Shown in pieces: positions 24,713 through 37,038 of a stretch of 64,000 nucleotides of DNA; the first letter of the stretch is position 1; each line of letters begins with the position of its first letter. A program made the position numbers and the translations under genes. Under the pieces are notes generated by a model, which worked only from the letters and a program-made list of their open reading frames with translations, ran no database searches and was not told the origin of the DNA. The stretch comes from Coptis chinensis (taxonomy: Eukaryota; Streptophyta; Magnoliopsida; Ranunculales; Ranunculaceae). Where the stretch lies: positions 73,007,501 to 73,071,500 of the forward strand of contig CM027384.1 in NCBI GenBank assembly GCA_015680905.1. The letters are read 5' to 3'.

Positions 24713-26083
24713 TTATAGGGTGACTACCATCGGGATCGAGATGCACTTTAAATCAGAGGGTAGAGGTTTTAAATCTGGAGTTGGAGGATTGGGGATTAAG
24801 GATTTGTGAGCGACCGTCTCTTCAATGGAAAAGATCGAGTCTGGTTCTTCTAAATCAGTTGGCACCGCAGTAGTAGGATCAAATAGTGGTACTGACTCTA
24901 ATAATGCGTGGACATCCTTGATGTACGAGTCATCGTCAAACTCAGGATTATCAAAAGAAAGAAATTGATGTACCTTGTCTTCGGGAAAAAAGTTTGTGAA
25001 ATAATTGTGTGCCAGGCTATCAACCAAGCTAATCTCACCCTCCATTATTGGATCGGAAAATTGTTTTATTAATTTGAACACGTTGAGTTCGACAGAAAGG
25101 TTCCTGAAAGACAACGTCATTGAACCGTCCCGATAATTTATGAGAGCGTTAGCAGTTGCAAGAAATGGATGTCCCAAGATGATAGGAATGGAGTCACTGG
25201 CCACTTTGGTATCTAGAATGACAAAATCAACGGGGTAGTAAAAATCTTGGACCTTGACTATGACGTTTTCTACTATGCCCTTTGGGTACTTGATGGAGCG
25301 ATCCGTGAGTTGTAGATTCATATTGGTAGGTTTTAATTCATGAAGACCTAACTACTTAAATAAGTAGTAGGGAAGTAGGTTAACACTGGCGCCTAGGTCT
25401 AAAAGTGCGATAGCGGTATACTTGTCGCCCAACGTGCATGGTACAGTTGGTCGACCTGGGTTTTTGTATTTAACCACACCATTGGTAGTAGTGATTGAGG
25501 GAAACTGCTCAGTGAGGAACGCTTGTTGAGGAACATTCGTATGTCGTTTGGTGGTGGACATGTCCTTCAAAAACTTGGCATGCTTGGGCAAATGCTTAAG
25601 GGCATCTAGAAAAGGTAAGTTTATGGTCAAATTTTTGAAGATTTCACGGATCTCATCGAAATGTTCGTCACGTTTGTTCCTTGCCAAACGGGCAGGGAAC
25701 GGAGGTTTTGGGTGGAATCGTGCATAAGGATTAGTGGCGTCTTTCCTTAGGGACGTGGGTGTAGATTTGGAAGGAACAACTTCGTCCGTTATAGGTTGCG
25801 AGGTAGGAGTTGGAAGGACGTTAGCCGTGGCTTTCGTTGATTCTTTGTCTAGTATACGTATGTTATTGTTGATGGTTCGGCCAGAATGAAGAGTGGTAAT
25901 GGCATTTACCTTACCCTGGCTTAGATTACTAGATCCTGGTGCATTGTTGAGTTCAAAGGCAGTGTTTGTAGACTTAGGGTTTGGATTTGCTTGGCCAAGG
26001 AACACGCCCTTTTGACTTTTATCCTGTGCTAACACCTGAAGAGACTGTTGGATAGATGTTAAGATTTGATTTTGTTGATTCAT
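24713..26083 (-). pseudogene. protease and linker of Athila element B
   Basis: 26083-25352 holds the spacer (FDEIREIFKNLTINLPFL) and the protease active site ALLDLGASVNLLPYYLF. 25321-24713 holds the second half with IPIILGHPFLATANALI and an acidic linker to RT. A stop or frameshift near 25350 divides them. It parallels 5538-6894 in element A closely. Confidence 0.83.
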
Positions 26084-27233
26084 GTAAGTCAGAAAAGTTT
26101 CAGCAGTTTTATCGGCAGCGGATTGTACCAGTGGAGCAGTAGGAACAAGTTCACGGTTATTGTTTACAGGTTAATTTTGGTAGCTATATCCTTGATTAGC
26201 GGGAACAAGGTTGCGGTTGTTTTGGTACCCTATATTTGCGTTGTTGGGAAAATTATTTTGCCTTTGCTGGAATTGTGGAGGATTTCCTTGATGGTAGGAA
26301 TTATAGTTTGCGGGTGGTCGTACAGGAGTGTTGTTGACACCCGGAAGAGCTTGTTGTTGGGCAGAGGGTGCCCAAGCCAAATTCGGATGTTGTCGCCAAG
26401 GTGCATTAGGGATGTTAAAAGCACAAGCCTCTTCAGAAGATTAGGGAGTGCCTTTAGATGTAACTTTGGTAGACCTCGAACATAGATGTAACTTTGGTAG
26501 GATGATCATTTAGAAGATCCGAAGAATCGACCTTTTTGTTTAGGGACCCAATGGGTTTTTTTTTGGGTTTGACCTCGAAGGAAAGATGTAACTTTGGTAG
26601 GAGTGTCTTTAGTCCATGAAACAACTGCCGTTTCATAATATCTAATGTTTGTGAAGCCTATTGGTCAAGGAAAGTGTAGACAATTAAAGAATGAGCCGTT
26701 CATAATATCTAATGTTTCCTTTTGATGGTGTCGACAATTAATGATGGGACGAATTCGAGAAGCAGATTAGTTGATGATGGGGACATTCGAGCATGCTTCT
26801 GAAAAGGATTCTTGGGGGTGTTGGCGAAAAAATTGAATCTTCTGAAGCATTTCTGTAGTTTTCTTCTGAGTATAGAATTTTATCATGAATGCTTGTACGG
26901 TTTGGCCCATGTGTCAATGGATTGCGGCGCTTGTCCAGCGACCCAAACTGAAGCTTTATCAGCTAAGGTGAAGGGAAACAACCTAAACAAGATTTGTTTG
27001 TTGGTAATGGTCGGATGGTGGAAAGTGGTGACTACTTGTTGCATCCGACGAAGATGATTGTACGGTTTTTCATGGTCTAGACCATGGTACACAGGTAATA
27101 AACCAAAAATATTTGGCAGAATGCGAAAATCACCTACAATCGCATCGAGTTTAATGCAGGAAGTAGGTCCTTCTTGTAAGGCAGTATAGAAATCTGAAAG
27201 GGGTTTCTCGACGGTGGGATTTTCTTGAGCCAT
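26084..27233 (-). pseudogene. gag of Athila element B, with deletion and short duplications
   Basis: The start ATG 27233 (MAQENPTVEKPL) opens an intact N-terminus through FPFTLADKASVWVAGQAPQS to about 26890. A region at about 26430-26900 is scrambled: the phrase tagatgtaactttggtag occurs three times between 26454 and 26600, and the capsid C-terminus is lost or out of frame. The N/Q-rich tail is at 26380-26171. No intact zinc knuckle remains. Confidence 0.75.
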
Positions 27234-28644
27234 AACTAAGGGAAATAATGGCAACGGAGATGTTTGACGAGGTTGGTTTACGGAGGAGGAACTATGTCTA
27301 GGAGATAGCATAAGTAGTTGTTTATTGTATTTCTGATGACGATATGTAAGTTCTAATTCCTTATGTTTACCAGACTATAGTCTCATACAAATACAAATTT
27401 TAATTCAAGGCTCATAAGGAATGAATTATGACTAGAGATTTTAGAATTAAGGAAGGAGGGAGGTGAAACACGTCTTCCTGAGTTGTTGCTAACTTGAGCA
27501 GGTAAGCTAGGACAATGTGTAAATATTCCAGCAGCCAGGTCACCTGATAAAATTGAGGGAGGTTGTTCGTGCTAGCACGTTCCTTAATTAGGCAACCTCA
27601 AATTTTCAAGTTTCCTAGGCACTGATGGAATAGGATGATGATTTATGATGGTGTATTATGCGGGGTATTATTAAGATGATTATGATGAATTTTTAATTAT
27701 TAGGATTTTTTTTTTATTTTTTTTATATTTTTTTATTTTACGTAATTAATGTATTATGGAGACGTGATCACGAAACATGCAATTAAAAATGATAGATGCC
27801 AAAATAGAAAACTAAACATACAATTAACATACGCTAGTGTTACATAGGAAGTCTACACATGCAAATCTATATTACTTATACGTGAATATAAATATGTCCT
27901 ACACATGCAATAATCTATAGTTATAGATAAGTGCAACTATATGTGAGCTAAGGGAATGTCGAGAACGAACTCATGCAAATGAATACCGCGTACGTGAATT
28001 GATGTAACATACACATACAAAAATATTCTAAGCAGGTGGTTTGAAACTACGCATACATCCAAATATATTCGAATCATATTAATCGTGTTAACGTGAAGAT
28101 GTAATGATGAATCACATTTACATGCAAAAAGTTCTCATGCCAACACACAAACATGCAAGGTAAAACAGGTTATAGCAAACAACCAAATAATATCCTAGAC
28201 AAAGTTTGAGGAGTTTAAGAATTTGAAACCTGGCGTCCCACGATTCCTCGTACAACGATCGATCTAACTCCCGAGCTTGTGAACTTACTGGATGAACAGG
28301 ACTAGAGAGTCCAAAAGAGTACTAAAAAGGAAAGTGGCCTATACCTGAAAATCGGAGTGTTGATACTCCAGGTTAGTCTTGCGCGCTACTAATATAGTCT
28401 CATCCGAGACGCTTTTGTCAGTTCAATGCTTCAAGTTCCTACGGAATACTTAGACTGTGCTAATAAAAATAAACAAGATTTGGTTCACAGGTATATGTTA
28501 GTAGAAAAAGTTGGGGGAAAATAGGTACGTAACACGTTAGTATTGCAAAAAGAAATGGAAATCAAAAAGATGAGGGGGTAGGGGAGGGGGTTTATGTTTG
28601 ATGTATTCTAGTTATTACGTTAAATGTCCAGAGTCCTTCGGCGT
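27234..28644 (-). other. 5' leader of element B
   Basis: 1.4 kb between gag and PBS with no ORF support. It holds T-rich DNA near 27705-27740 and repeated acacatgcaa phrases near 27850-28150. No GC-rich 76-bp repeat like that of element A. Confidence 0.55.
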
Positions 28645-28658
28645 GCAGCGGCGCCATT
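28645..28658 (-). other. primer binding site of element B
   Basis: The minus strand reads LTR end TTATCA, then AAATGGCGCCGCTGC. The TGGCGCCG start is that expected for tRNA-Asp, identical to element A. Confidence 0.75.
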
Positions 28659-30396
28659 TGATAAAATGCTAATTTTATGTTTCTTTGGTTTTTATTCTTT
28701 TACTTAAGTCCGAAGTCCACAGTCCAAAGTCCGAAGTCCGAAGACCGAAGACCAAAGTCCAAAGTCCAAAGTCCGTATAGTCGTCTATTTAGTCAAGTTA
28801 CCTTACTCACGTGGGTTTGGTAGGATAGGTCGAGTAAGGGATCGTCCAAACCTTAGGGCTCGGCAAGGTTCACAACTGGAATTACAACTTTTAGTGAGTA
28901 GGATTTTAGGTTTTTTAGTTGGTTTAATTAATTTAATGGAAATGTAAATAATGTAAATTACTAACGGTGATTTTAATGTAAATAAACAAAGATAGAGAAA
29001 CAGGGAGAGGGTTAATCATACTCATGCAAAAATAAATTTTTAACAGTTTATATTACCACATCACTACAACTTTAATTTGTCTCGAGTTCATAGACAAATC
29101 TGAGACGACGTCGAGTATTGATCCTTAGCGAAATGTCCACATCTCTGAGCCGCATTGCACTAGCATAAGAAGTTGAACTAATATTTCATCTCTGAAATAT
29201 CATTTCAGCTCCTGGTTTGATTCTACATCAGCTAGACAAATTGGAGAGATGTCGACACTGCAGAAGTCGCTGAGACATTTTTGTCTCTCATGAGACCGTT
29301 CTGGAACATCAGCACTCTAAATTTGTACAGTCTCAGTCATTTTGGGACCGGATATCTAATCTACACCTAATTCCTAAGTAGTGATTCTAGAATATTAAAG
29401 AGTCAATCCGGATTCTCACACAAGCAGCATAACTCTCCCCCTGAGGGGGGGGGGATTAGCTCATGGTCATTGAAGGAATAATTAAACTTGCTGTATACAT
29501 TAAATAAATAAATGTAGGACAGGAATTAAACTTGAAAAGAAATGACTTTTATTAAGAAGAAAATGACTTATAGTATTTAAGCTGCTGAAATGAAAAGGAT
29601 AGAATTTAAGTGCTGAAATGAAAACTAACTAACTGCTAAGCGGAGGCTAAAACATGAAAATGATGAAGCAGAATATCTGAAGAACCCCCCTCATATATAT
29701 AGGCTGGATGGCTGGAGAAGGATTTAATTGTGTTTTGTTCGTTTCTCAAATTGAGACGTTCAAAAACTTTGATATTCAAAGTTTTGTCTCCAAGTGAATT
29801 AAATTGGTCCTTTGTCTTTTGTACCTTATGTTTTATTATTTTGTCCTTATGTCAATTTCATTTCAATCTTTGAACAAGTAGGTGTCTTCTCACATTGCAA
29901 GGTGGCACAAATTTGTGACCATCTCTTGCCACCTGCCTATGCTGACTCGTTATGCCTTTTGGGCCCCCGAGTGGGTCCACTTGGTGTGTCCAGTGGCGGC
30001 GCTGATATTGGCATTTTTACAACTTTCTATCTTTGCATAGAGTTGGTCGCCCTGGTCGCTTTGGTAGTTCACTAGCCAATGTCGACATCTAGATTTATCA
30101 GATGTGAGCTTCGAAAGTTTGCTGCTTCTTTATATGTGGACCCGTTCTGCACTGGTTTTGTTCTTTTGGAAACTTCGGCTCTAGTTAGGCTTTGTTGGGC
30201 TTCATTGGGGTTGAGTGGGAAACTTCAAATATTCTAGTATTCCCGTACTTCAATGCATGTTTTATCCTTATATTCATGTTAACTGCGGAAACCTGCAAAA
30301 GTACAAAAATATAATTATTACATGATTATTAAACATATAATCGACCAAAATGCTATGTCTCTCGGGGTTTAATATTACAGTTTTGGGTGCTTATCA
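28659..30396 (-). repeat. 5' LTR of element B
   Basis: 1738 bp, TGATAAAATGCT..GGTGCTTATCA, partner of 9819-11495. The longer heptamer block at 28709-28774 and a run ccccctgagggggggggg at 29437-29454 explain much of the length difference. TSD TCTCT follows at 30397. Confidence 0.9.
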
Positions 30397-30401
30397 TCTC
30401 T

Positions 30402-30956
30402 TCATATAGAAGAGACTAGGTCCAGAATTTTGCACATGGGCTGAGGAGCCATGTTTTGGGTTGAAAAATCAAGCCCAAAACCTCATTACTTTAGTCCACA
30501 AAGGGGTTTTTAGTTGAAAATGACTTCAACAGATTTTTTGTCTATTTTTGCTCCTTTTATTGGGTTAAGGCTTATGCCATTAGGAATCTTGTTCCGAGCC
30601 GGTCGTTTTGACATAAGGTGGCCCCAATTATGAGGTCTGAGTCCAAAGATACGGCCTACGGAAGTTTGCTAACTTTTGTGCGCTATTTCTGCCTGCGTTG
30701 ACTTGACTTTTCAGCTTTAACCGGGCTTTAAAAAAGTTTTTTCTCTTTGAATCTTGGCCTTTAATCATAGAACTTCTTAGCAACCAACCCTTGCTCTATT
30801 ATCTTGCAAAAGGGGCGCATTTCTAGACATATTCGACTCCAATATCTGAAATACATAAGAACACGATAACAATACTAACTTTTACTTATTAATTACATAA
30901 TTGGTCAAAAAGCAACATTGTTAAGGGGTTAAAACTACAGTTTTGGGCTCTTATCA
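30402..30956 (-). repeat. 5' LTR of element A, second part
   Basis: Continues the LTR broken at 9818 and ends GGGCTCTTATCA, like the A-family solo LTRs. The five bases after it (AGAAC, 30957-30961) would be the target duplication of element A, but its partner is outside the window. Confidence 0.87.
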
Positions 30957-31220
30957 AGAACCCAAACAAATCTTGAGAGAGTGAAAAATGTGTTGGGTAG
31001 CGCACATGTTGGTGGAAATCATTTTGTCAATGTTGAACTTGTTGAAGATTGTCCGGTTCCTCCAGTAATGTGCCAATGGCTTAGAGCTCGATATGATATT
31101 GCTGAAAATTAGAATTTGGCCTTGACAGCAAGGCAATTACAATTTATGGCATTGAAAATTCCCAATCTAATATTAGAAAACGAGCCCGTTGAAGACCCAA
31201 CAGTACATGTTATCGACTAA
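30957..31220 (+). pseudogene. C-terminal fragment of an unrecognised ORF, truncated by element A
   Basis: An 88-codon frame runs from the LTR border to TAA 31218-31220, with one internal TAG at 31110 after YDIAEN. Readable motifs are VGGNHFVNVELVED, PVPPVMCQWLRARYD and LTARQLQFMAL. The GNHF..PPV..W pattern recalls C-termini of plant transposon-associated hypothetical proteins, but I cannot name the family. The 5' part was separated by insertion of element A. The TAG could be a TGG-to-TAG change. Confidence 0.45.
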
Positions 31221-31498
31221 GTTGTTTGTATGTTGTCGATATGATATTTTGATGTAATTTGTAAATTCATTTTGACATGTTATTTTGATGTAATTTGGAA
31301 CAAGTGTAATTTGATTTGATTTTTATGTTATTTGGAAAAAGTTGGAGTTTGGGTTTTTATTTGATTTGATTTGGAAATCGAGTGATCGACTAAGTTGATT
31401 TGGAGGGCAATCGAGTGATTTGGAAATAATGTTCATATGTTGTCGATATGATATTTTGATGTAATTTGATTTGATTTTACTTGATTTTACCCCAAATG

Positions 31499-31755
31499 AC
31501 ATGGTCAAGTCGTTTGAACTTTATACCGAACGGTGTGGCTAGGTCGTTTGACCTTTATACCAAACGCTCTAAGTTGGTCGTTTGAGAAAGAGTTGTCTGT
31601 TTTTTATCCAAACGGTTTGAGCTAGTCATTTGAGACAGAGTTGTCTTTTTTTTATCCAAACGGTCTGAGTTGGTCGTTTGGCCTTTATGCCAAACGATGT
31701 GGCTGGGTCGTTTGGCCTTTATACCCAACGACATGGCTGGGTCGTTTGAACACAT
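31499..31755. repeat. imperfect short tandem repeat built on gtcgtttg..ccaaacg
   Basis: The phrases ggtcgtttga, tttataccaaacg and gagttgtct recur about every 35-50 bp, six or seven times. The cgtttg and caaacg parts are complementary, so each unit can pair with its neighbour. Confidence 0.6.
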
Positions 31756-32331
31756 TTTTTTTCGATTTTCATTTTGTTTTTACAACACTTTCATTTCCAA
31801 AAAACAAACAAATTCCACTTTCAAAACATCAAATTCATATACACTTTCAAATTTATTTCAAAACATCAAATTCCACTTCAAATTCAATTCGAATACGCAA
31901 TCAAATTCAAATACATAAACTTTGTAAAAAACCTAACTTATAATTCCTAAATTTTTTTTGCCATAACCTCCTTTGTTTTATTGACATATTCATATCCAAA
32001 ACTCATCAAACAACCTGCTAATAAAGAAGTCATTACAAACAATAATCCCGAACGCCATATTACAAGTAATGGCGCACAATTATTACAAAATACATCAAAT
32101 TCAAAAATACATAAATTACATCAACATCCGAGGAAGCCGCACTCAAAAATCAGTTATGTCTATACTGCCCACCACTATACTTGTACCTAGTCAAGTTGTA
32201 CGCCTCCTCGAATGAAGACCTTGCTTTTTCGGGAATATTATTCCCACCTAATTGCAGACCTCTCTCTAGCAATTAATTCGTTTTATCGATGACGTTGTTC
32301 CGTCAAAATAAGAATACAAAACAATTATTAA
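31756..32331. other. no gene seen
   Basis: AT-rich DNA with repeated caaattc and aaaacatcaaattc phrases near 31800-31900. Open frames here are short and low-complexity. Confidence 0.4.
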
Positions 32332-34642
32332 TTACCGTTTTAAAATAAGAATGTGAGAATAAGAATAATAATAAGAATAAGAATACAAAACAATAAGAAT
32401 AGTCACAATCGGTGCATAAGATGGAAGTGTTTCCATGGAGAAATGGATAGGAAACTGCTCGCGATTTATCAATCGAATGTGAGAATGCCTCACATACAAC
32501 TCCATGTACTCTGAATAACACTCCCATGGATAAGTACAAATGGGTCCTCGATTGTTAGGTTGGATCACGTGATTCTGCCACGACTCCCAATATACAGGCC
32601 CAATAGTTGTCCATGTCCATTTCACTTCATACCCGCGTTCGGCTACAGTCCTCAAAGAGTAATTTGGTTTTGGAGGAGCTGCAAGTATAAATTGCACATG
32701 ACCCAACTAACGCATGGCCCTTGCAACGCAGCAAATCTCCACAATGTCAAAAAAGTAGATCACTCCCTCAAAAAAGGTAATTTCATCGACTGGGCGTTCA
32801 TATCTGACATTATTGTATGGACACCAATCAACCTTAAACAAAATAAAATGTGTCATTAATCACATACTCAAATAATCAATTACTAAAAAAAATTGAAAAA
32901 AATTGAAATACTTACAGTCCACACCGCTATATCATCAATTATAGCTCGGTAATACTGCAATGCATGTGTTGGGTTCTCATAGTGTGTGGCGCTAACTGTG
33001 TGTCTAAGAACACACGACCCAACCAACTAATACTCAAAGTTTGGGATTGGCTTGAATAGCGGAAAGTACTCATAGATCCACGCCTAGATATATACATACA
33101 CAGTTAACATACTAATAGAATAATATAATTAAGGCCTATAATTAACATTAAAATGAATCTGCAAAATATTTAAGTTTTACCTGTAGAAAAGAGTCAGGAA
33201 GCCCGAAACACCTTCGCACACGTGGCAGTCCCAAGTGTTATATACAAAAAGGCCAAAATTACTGCACCCCAAGCATACTCGCCGATCTCTTTGAATTTCA
33301 GCAACTTGGTCAAATAATAAATAGGCACTCCAGTCCCAGACTTGTCGGGGAAGATGGTACATCCAAAGAAAAATAGTAGATAAGCTCTTACAACCCTTTG
33401 TACCTCCGTCAAAAAGTTACACCTTCCCCTTCATCGCGGACCTTCCCAACAAACTGGCTCTGCAGGAATTCCAGCCTTACCATTGAAATGAACCGGCTCT
33501 CATCCATCTCCACTTTAATCACAGGCTCCGAGACACCCAGAGCACGGTGTAGGAGACTCTCCAATTGTTCATGGGTCAACTCCGTGTTCCCTCTCACTGC
33601 TCTTCCCCTAATTGCGATGCCTAGGATTTGGGAGACATTATCCAAAGTCACAGTCATCTCCCCAAACGACATATGGAAGGTGTTGGTCTCTGGATGCCAC
33701 CTCTCCACATACGTAGAGATCAACATCGGATCTTGATGTTTGTAACACCCAAATACCAGATTATAAAACCCAGTCCTCCTAAGCTGATTTTCAAATCTGG
33801 GAGATCTTTTGAACTCCTTCTTGAGATCCCACCGGCTTAACTTGGCTAGATGCGGAACACACTTCAACACTCCGTGCTCCACCTGAAACAATAAAGACTT
33901 AATGAGGAGAAGCAAAAGGTTTTGTAAAGACAAAGGAAAATCAAGATACTAAGTCTATGATAATACCTTATGTTCCCAAACATCAAGAGCCACATGCACC
34001 AAATAGTCATACAGAAGCTCTGACTCAGTAGGGCCACCACCATATACACCTTGTTTATACTCCAAATCATCCTTGGATTTTCTCACATAGCCTACCACTG
34101 GAGGTGCTTGGGACCCGGTGCTTGGACTTCCATCAGTGCTTCAACTTCCATCAATTCTTCTTCTTCCAAATCATCCTCCTCCTCCTCTTCATCACCATCA
34201 TCATCTCCATCCTCACCATCATCATCCCCATCATCATTAACTATACTCTTCCCATGATCCATTGCTATATTTACATCTACATCTAATTCTTTATCTACAT
34301 TAATCTCAGTCTCAGTCTCAGTCTCAGTCTCAGTATCACTCTCACTCTCTACATTACTCGGAACAACCTCATTGTGGTCCCCTCTATGTACTGAGGCCAA
34401 GGTGCATGCACTCATTTTCTCTTCTTCTCTCCTTCTACATCACCTACATTCGTAGGATCATCATTTGCTTTTCTATCGCCTCTACAGATTGAAGCCGTTG
34501 TTTTCGACCCATTTTCTCTCTTCTTCTCAGGCTCAGGCGCGTCACCGAGACCTGAAGAGGAACCGTTGCCACTAAACAATTTCTTCACACCCTTGAATGT
34601 AGTTTTTGCTACATTCTTCACATTCTTTGATCGAGGACCCAT
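32332..34642 (-). pseudogene. plant mobile domain (PMD) protein gene, introns kept, decayed
   Basis: PMD proteins (MAIN/MAIL family in hosts, also carried by transposons) are plant nuclear proteins of poorly known function. Exons on the minus strand: 34642-33967, 33882-33181, 33083-32916 and 32832-32332, each with GT-AG borders. The core PMD motif ERWHPETNTFHMSFGEMTVT followed by LDNVSQILGIAIRG is in exon 2; GCTIFPDKSGTGVPIYYL and GEYAWGAVILAFLY follow. Exon 1 codes a basic N-terminus and an acidic D/E-rich run with a TETETETE repeat (34302-34336). Disablements: frameshifts near 34412, 34110 and 33410, and stops in exons 3 (FEY-stop) and 4 (AMR-stop), both at expected Gln codons. Confidence 0.82.
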
Positions 34643-35804
34643 CGCTACAAAGAAAAATAAAACAAGTATTATTTATAAAACAGGACATCAACAATATACA
34701 AAACACATATTATAAAATAAACCTATATGAAGTCATAATCGAACATTAACAATAAGAAAACACATGTGAACACCACAAGCACTAGCTAGATAGGCCATTG
34801 AACTCATTTTATATATGTTATTGCCTTTTGGACTGAGATTTATTTACAACATAGTCATATATCTCACTATCTGAGCACTGATATAGCTATAGTAGAGAAG
34901 TAGTAAGTACCATACATCCTAATAGTTAAGTAACAAATCCACTTTTCGAACCCCAAAAGTGCCCCACGTTTATATAATTCATAAACTAATGTTTATACTA
35001 CACACTAAAACCAACCAGAATGTGATGGAAGTGCTTCTCACAAGAAAAGAAACAATAAATCTTGCATCATTATATTACATACACTCTGATAAGCTAAAAC
35101 TAAGTCATAAGTATGAATTACCACTCAATAATGCAAAAGAGAGGAGGTTGACATCTGTTTGCATCACCATTACGAAGAAAAATGAAACAACATTTAATGG
35201 CATCATGAGCTAGACTCTACCTTCTACGAAGAAATAGAACAAAAGTTTTGGTCTATACTAACAAAATTATAATGAATCTGATATACCAAAAAGGAACTCA
35301 TAAGCTTGTGATTCTTACTCAGAAACCTCTTTGAGTTTTGTGTCAATAACTAACTGTTGACATAATGGACACAAGAAATATGGGTTGCAAAGATACTCAT
35401 CACGGTGGTCTTTGATTACCCCAACTAATGCCTTCTAACATGTATATTTAACACTAGTAACATACTCGGGATTTGCTAAGAACACAGTCTAACAACCTCA
35501 AAGAATTCAAGAAAAAGTTTGTTAAGAACAATACTAATTTACCGAGTACGATCAATACACAACACTGTGATATACACTAATTTATACAAGCGTTATACAA
35601 TGCACCACAAGATATGATGTACTAATCATTAGTAATACCGTTTTCCATTATTTCAACACACCACTAGTTCAACTAAAATATATGTATACTAGAATCATTC
35701 ACTTGTCAAAAACCCCCAAGACCTTACATCCTAAAATAACATATTCTTCAACAAATACTAAACACATGAAAACTGATATTTCAATAATACTCCAAAGAAA
35801 AAGC
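34643..35804. other. no gene seen
   Basis: Upstream flank of the PMD pseudogene. AT-rich, with only short unsupported frames (34959-35213 +). A promoter is not identifiable. Confidence 0.4.
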
Positions 35805-36025
35805 CCTTAGTATGACAGTAACAACAAAAACAAGATTCTACCAACAACCATACCCCATTACAAATTCCAAACCATCAAATATTACCCATTTCCTAAAACA
35901 AGTAGTTAAACCAAGCCAACAAGAAATAGAACCATTAAAAGTGAGAGATATGAAATAGAACCAAGCCAACATGATTCTTACCTTCAAATTGGATATGAAA
36001 CTTGATTCAGGAAAGAAAAACTCGA
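35805..36025 (+). repeat. 221-bp direct repeat, copy 1
   Basis: Almost identical, with no indel, to 36818-37038. About three mismatches are seen. The copies lie 1013 bp apart in the same orientation. Confidence 0.88.
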
Positions 36026-36817
36026 AAAAATAAGCCTAAAAGTATAGAAGGATACAAAACTTCAAATTGAAGGATACGAAAGAAAATGAAAAATTAAGCA
36101 CCCCCTCAACAAAAACGAAATTTAAAACAAAACCAACTCGGCACTCAAGTTTCAACTCCATATAATAAGCCTAAAAGTATAAAACCTCTCATCTACGATG
36201 CCATCTTGTTATGTTCAATTTAATAGAAGAGGGAAACTACTATGTATACCTTGAAGGTAGTATTACATTGTTATCTCCAACAATTTAACCTTGAATTACT
36301 TCAAGTTGACATTGTGTTTCAAAATGAAAGAGAAGGATACTAGAAGATGTTAACAATTTTTTTCATCCCATTTCTAATTTTGTTTGATCCCAATGTTTAA
36401 AATGAAGACTTTGATGAGCATGAATTTGCGCAGTAGTGGAAATGTAGCATGAATTATTATGATGCTACTTAAGATAAAATACAGTATTCAAAATAAAGCA
36501 TGATTTATCAATTTTAATGATTAATATTAACGCATAGAGGAAAGAACATGGGGAAAACAACTAACAACAAAGGCAAATGGATAATGTGCATTGTGATAAA
36601 ACAAGATTTAAAGAAGAAAACTTTGGATTTTGTATTGACTATTGAGCTATCTCTTTTTTTCTACCAAACAATGTTGCACTGGTTCCATTCAAAATTCAGG
36701 AATCTAACATAAGGTTACACTGAAACAAATCCAATCTTCATACATTAAAGGAGGAATGAACAACCTTATTTTGTTTCCGTACCCCATTTGGCTACCTTAT
36801 GGCTGGGTCGGGAGAAA
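36026..36817. other. no gene seen, spacer between the direct repeats
   Basis: AT-rich with no domain. The phrase aataagcctaaaagtata occurs twice (about 36030 and 36164). Confidence 0.4.
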
Positions 36818-37038
36818 CCTTAGTATGACAGTAACAACAAAAACAAGATTCTACCAACAACCGTACCCCATTACAAATTCCAAACCATCAAATATTACCC
36901 ATTTCCTAAAACAAGTAGTTAAACCAAGCCAACAAAAAATAGAACCATTAAAAGTGAGAGATATGAAATAGAACCAAGCCAACATGATTCTTACCTTCAT
37001 ATTGGATATGAAACTTGATTCAGGAAAGAAAAACTCGA
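36818..37038 (+). repeat. 221-bp direct repeat, copy 2
   Basis: Partner of 35805-36025. It begins ccttagtatgacag and ends gaaagaaaaactcga. A further short echo, aattcaggaaagaaaaactcg, follows at 37071. Confidence 0.88.

Larger units (their letters stand above)
9819..30396 (-). mobile_element. Athila-type retrotransposon B, complete ends, nested in the LTR of A
   Basis: The element starts TGATAAAACACT and ends GGTGCTTATCA, flanked by TCTCT at 9814-9818 and 30397-30401. Minus-strand order: 5' LTR 28659-30396, PBS 28645-28658, leader, gag from 27233, protease, RT, RNase H, integrase to 21888, env-like 20531-19335, 3' region, PPT 11496-11510, 3' LTR 9819-11495. The 20.6 kb length is inflated by an extra env-like pseudogene at 13252-18420 with two solo LTR insertions. 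Coding parts contain several stops, so the copy is not active. Confidence 0.9.
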
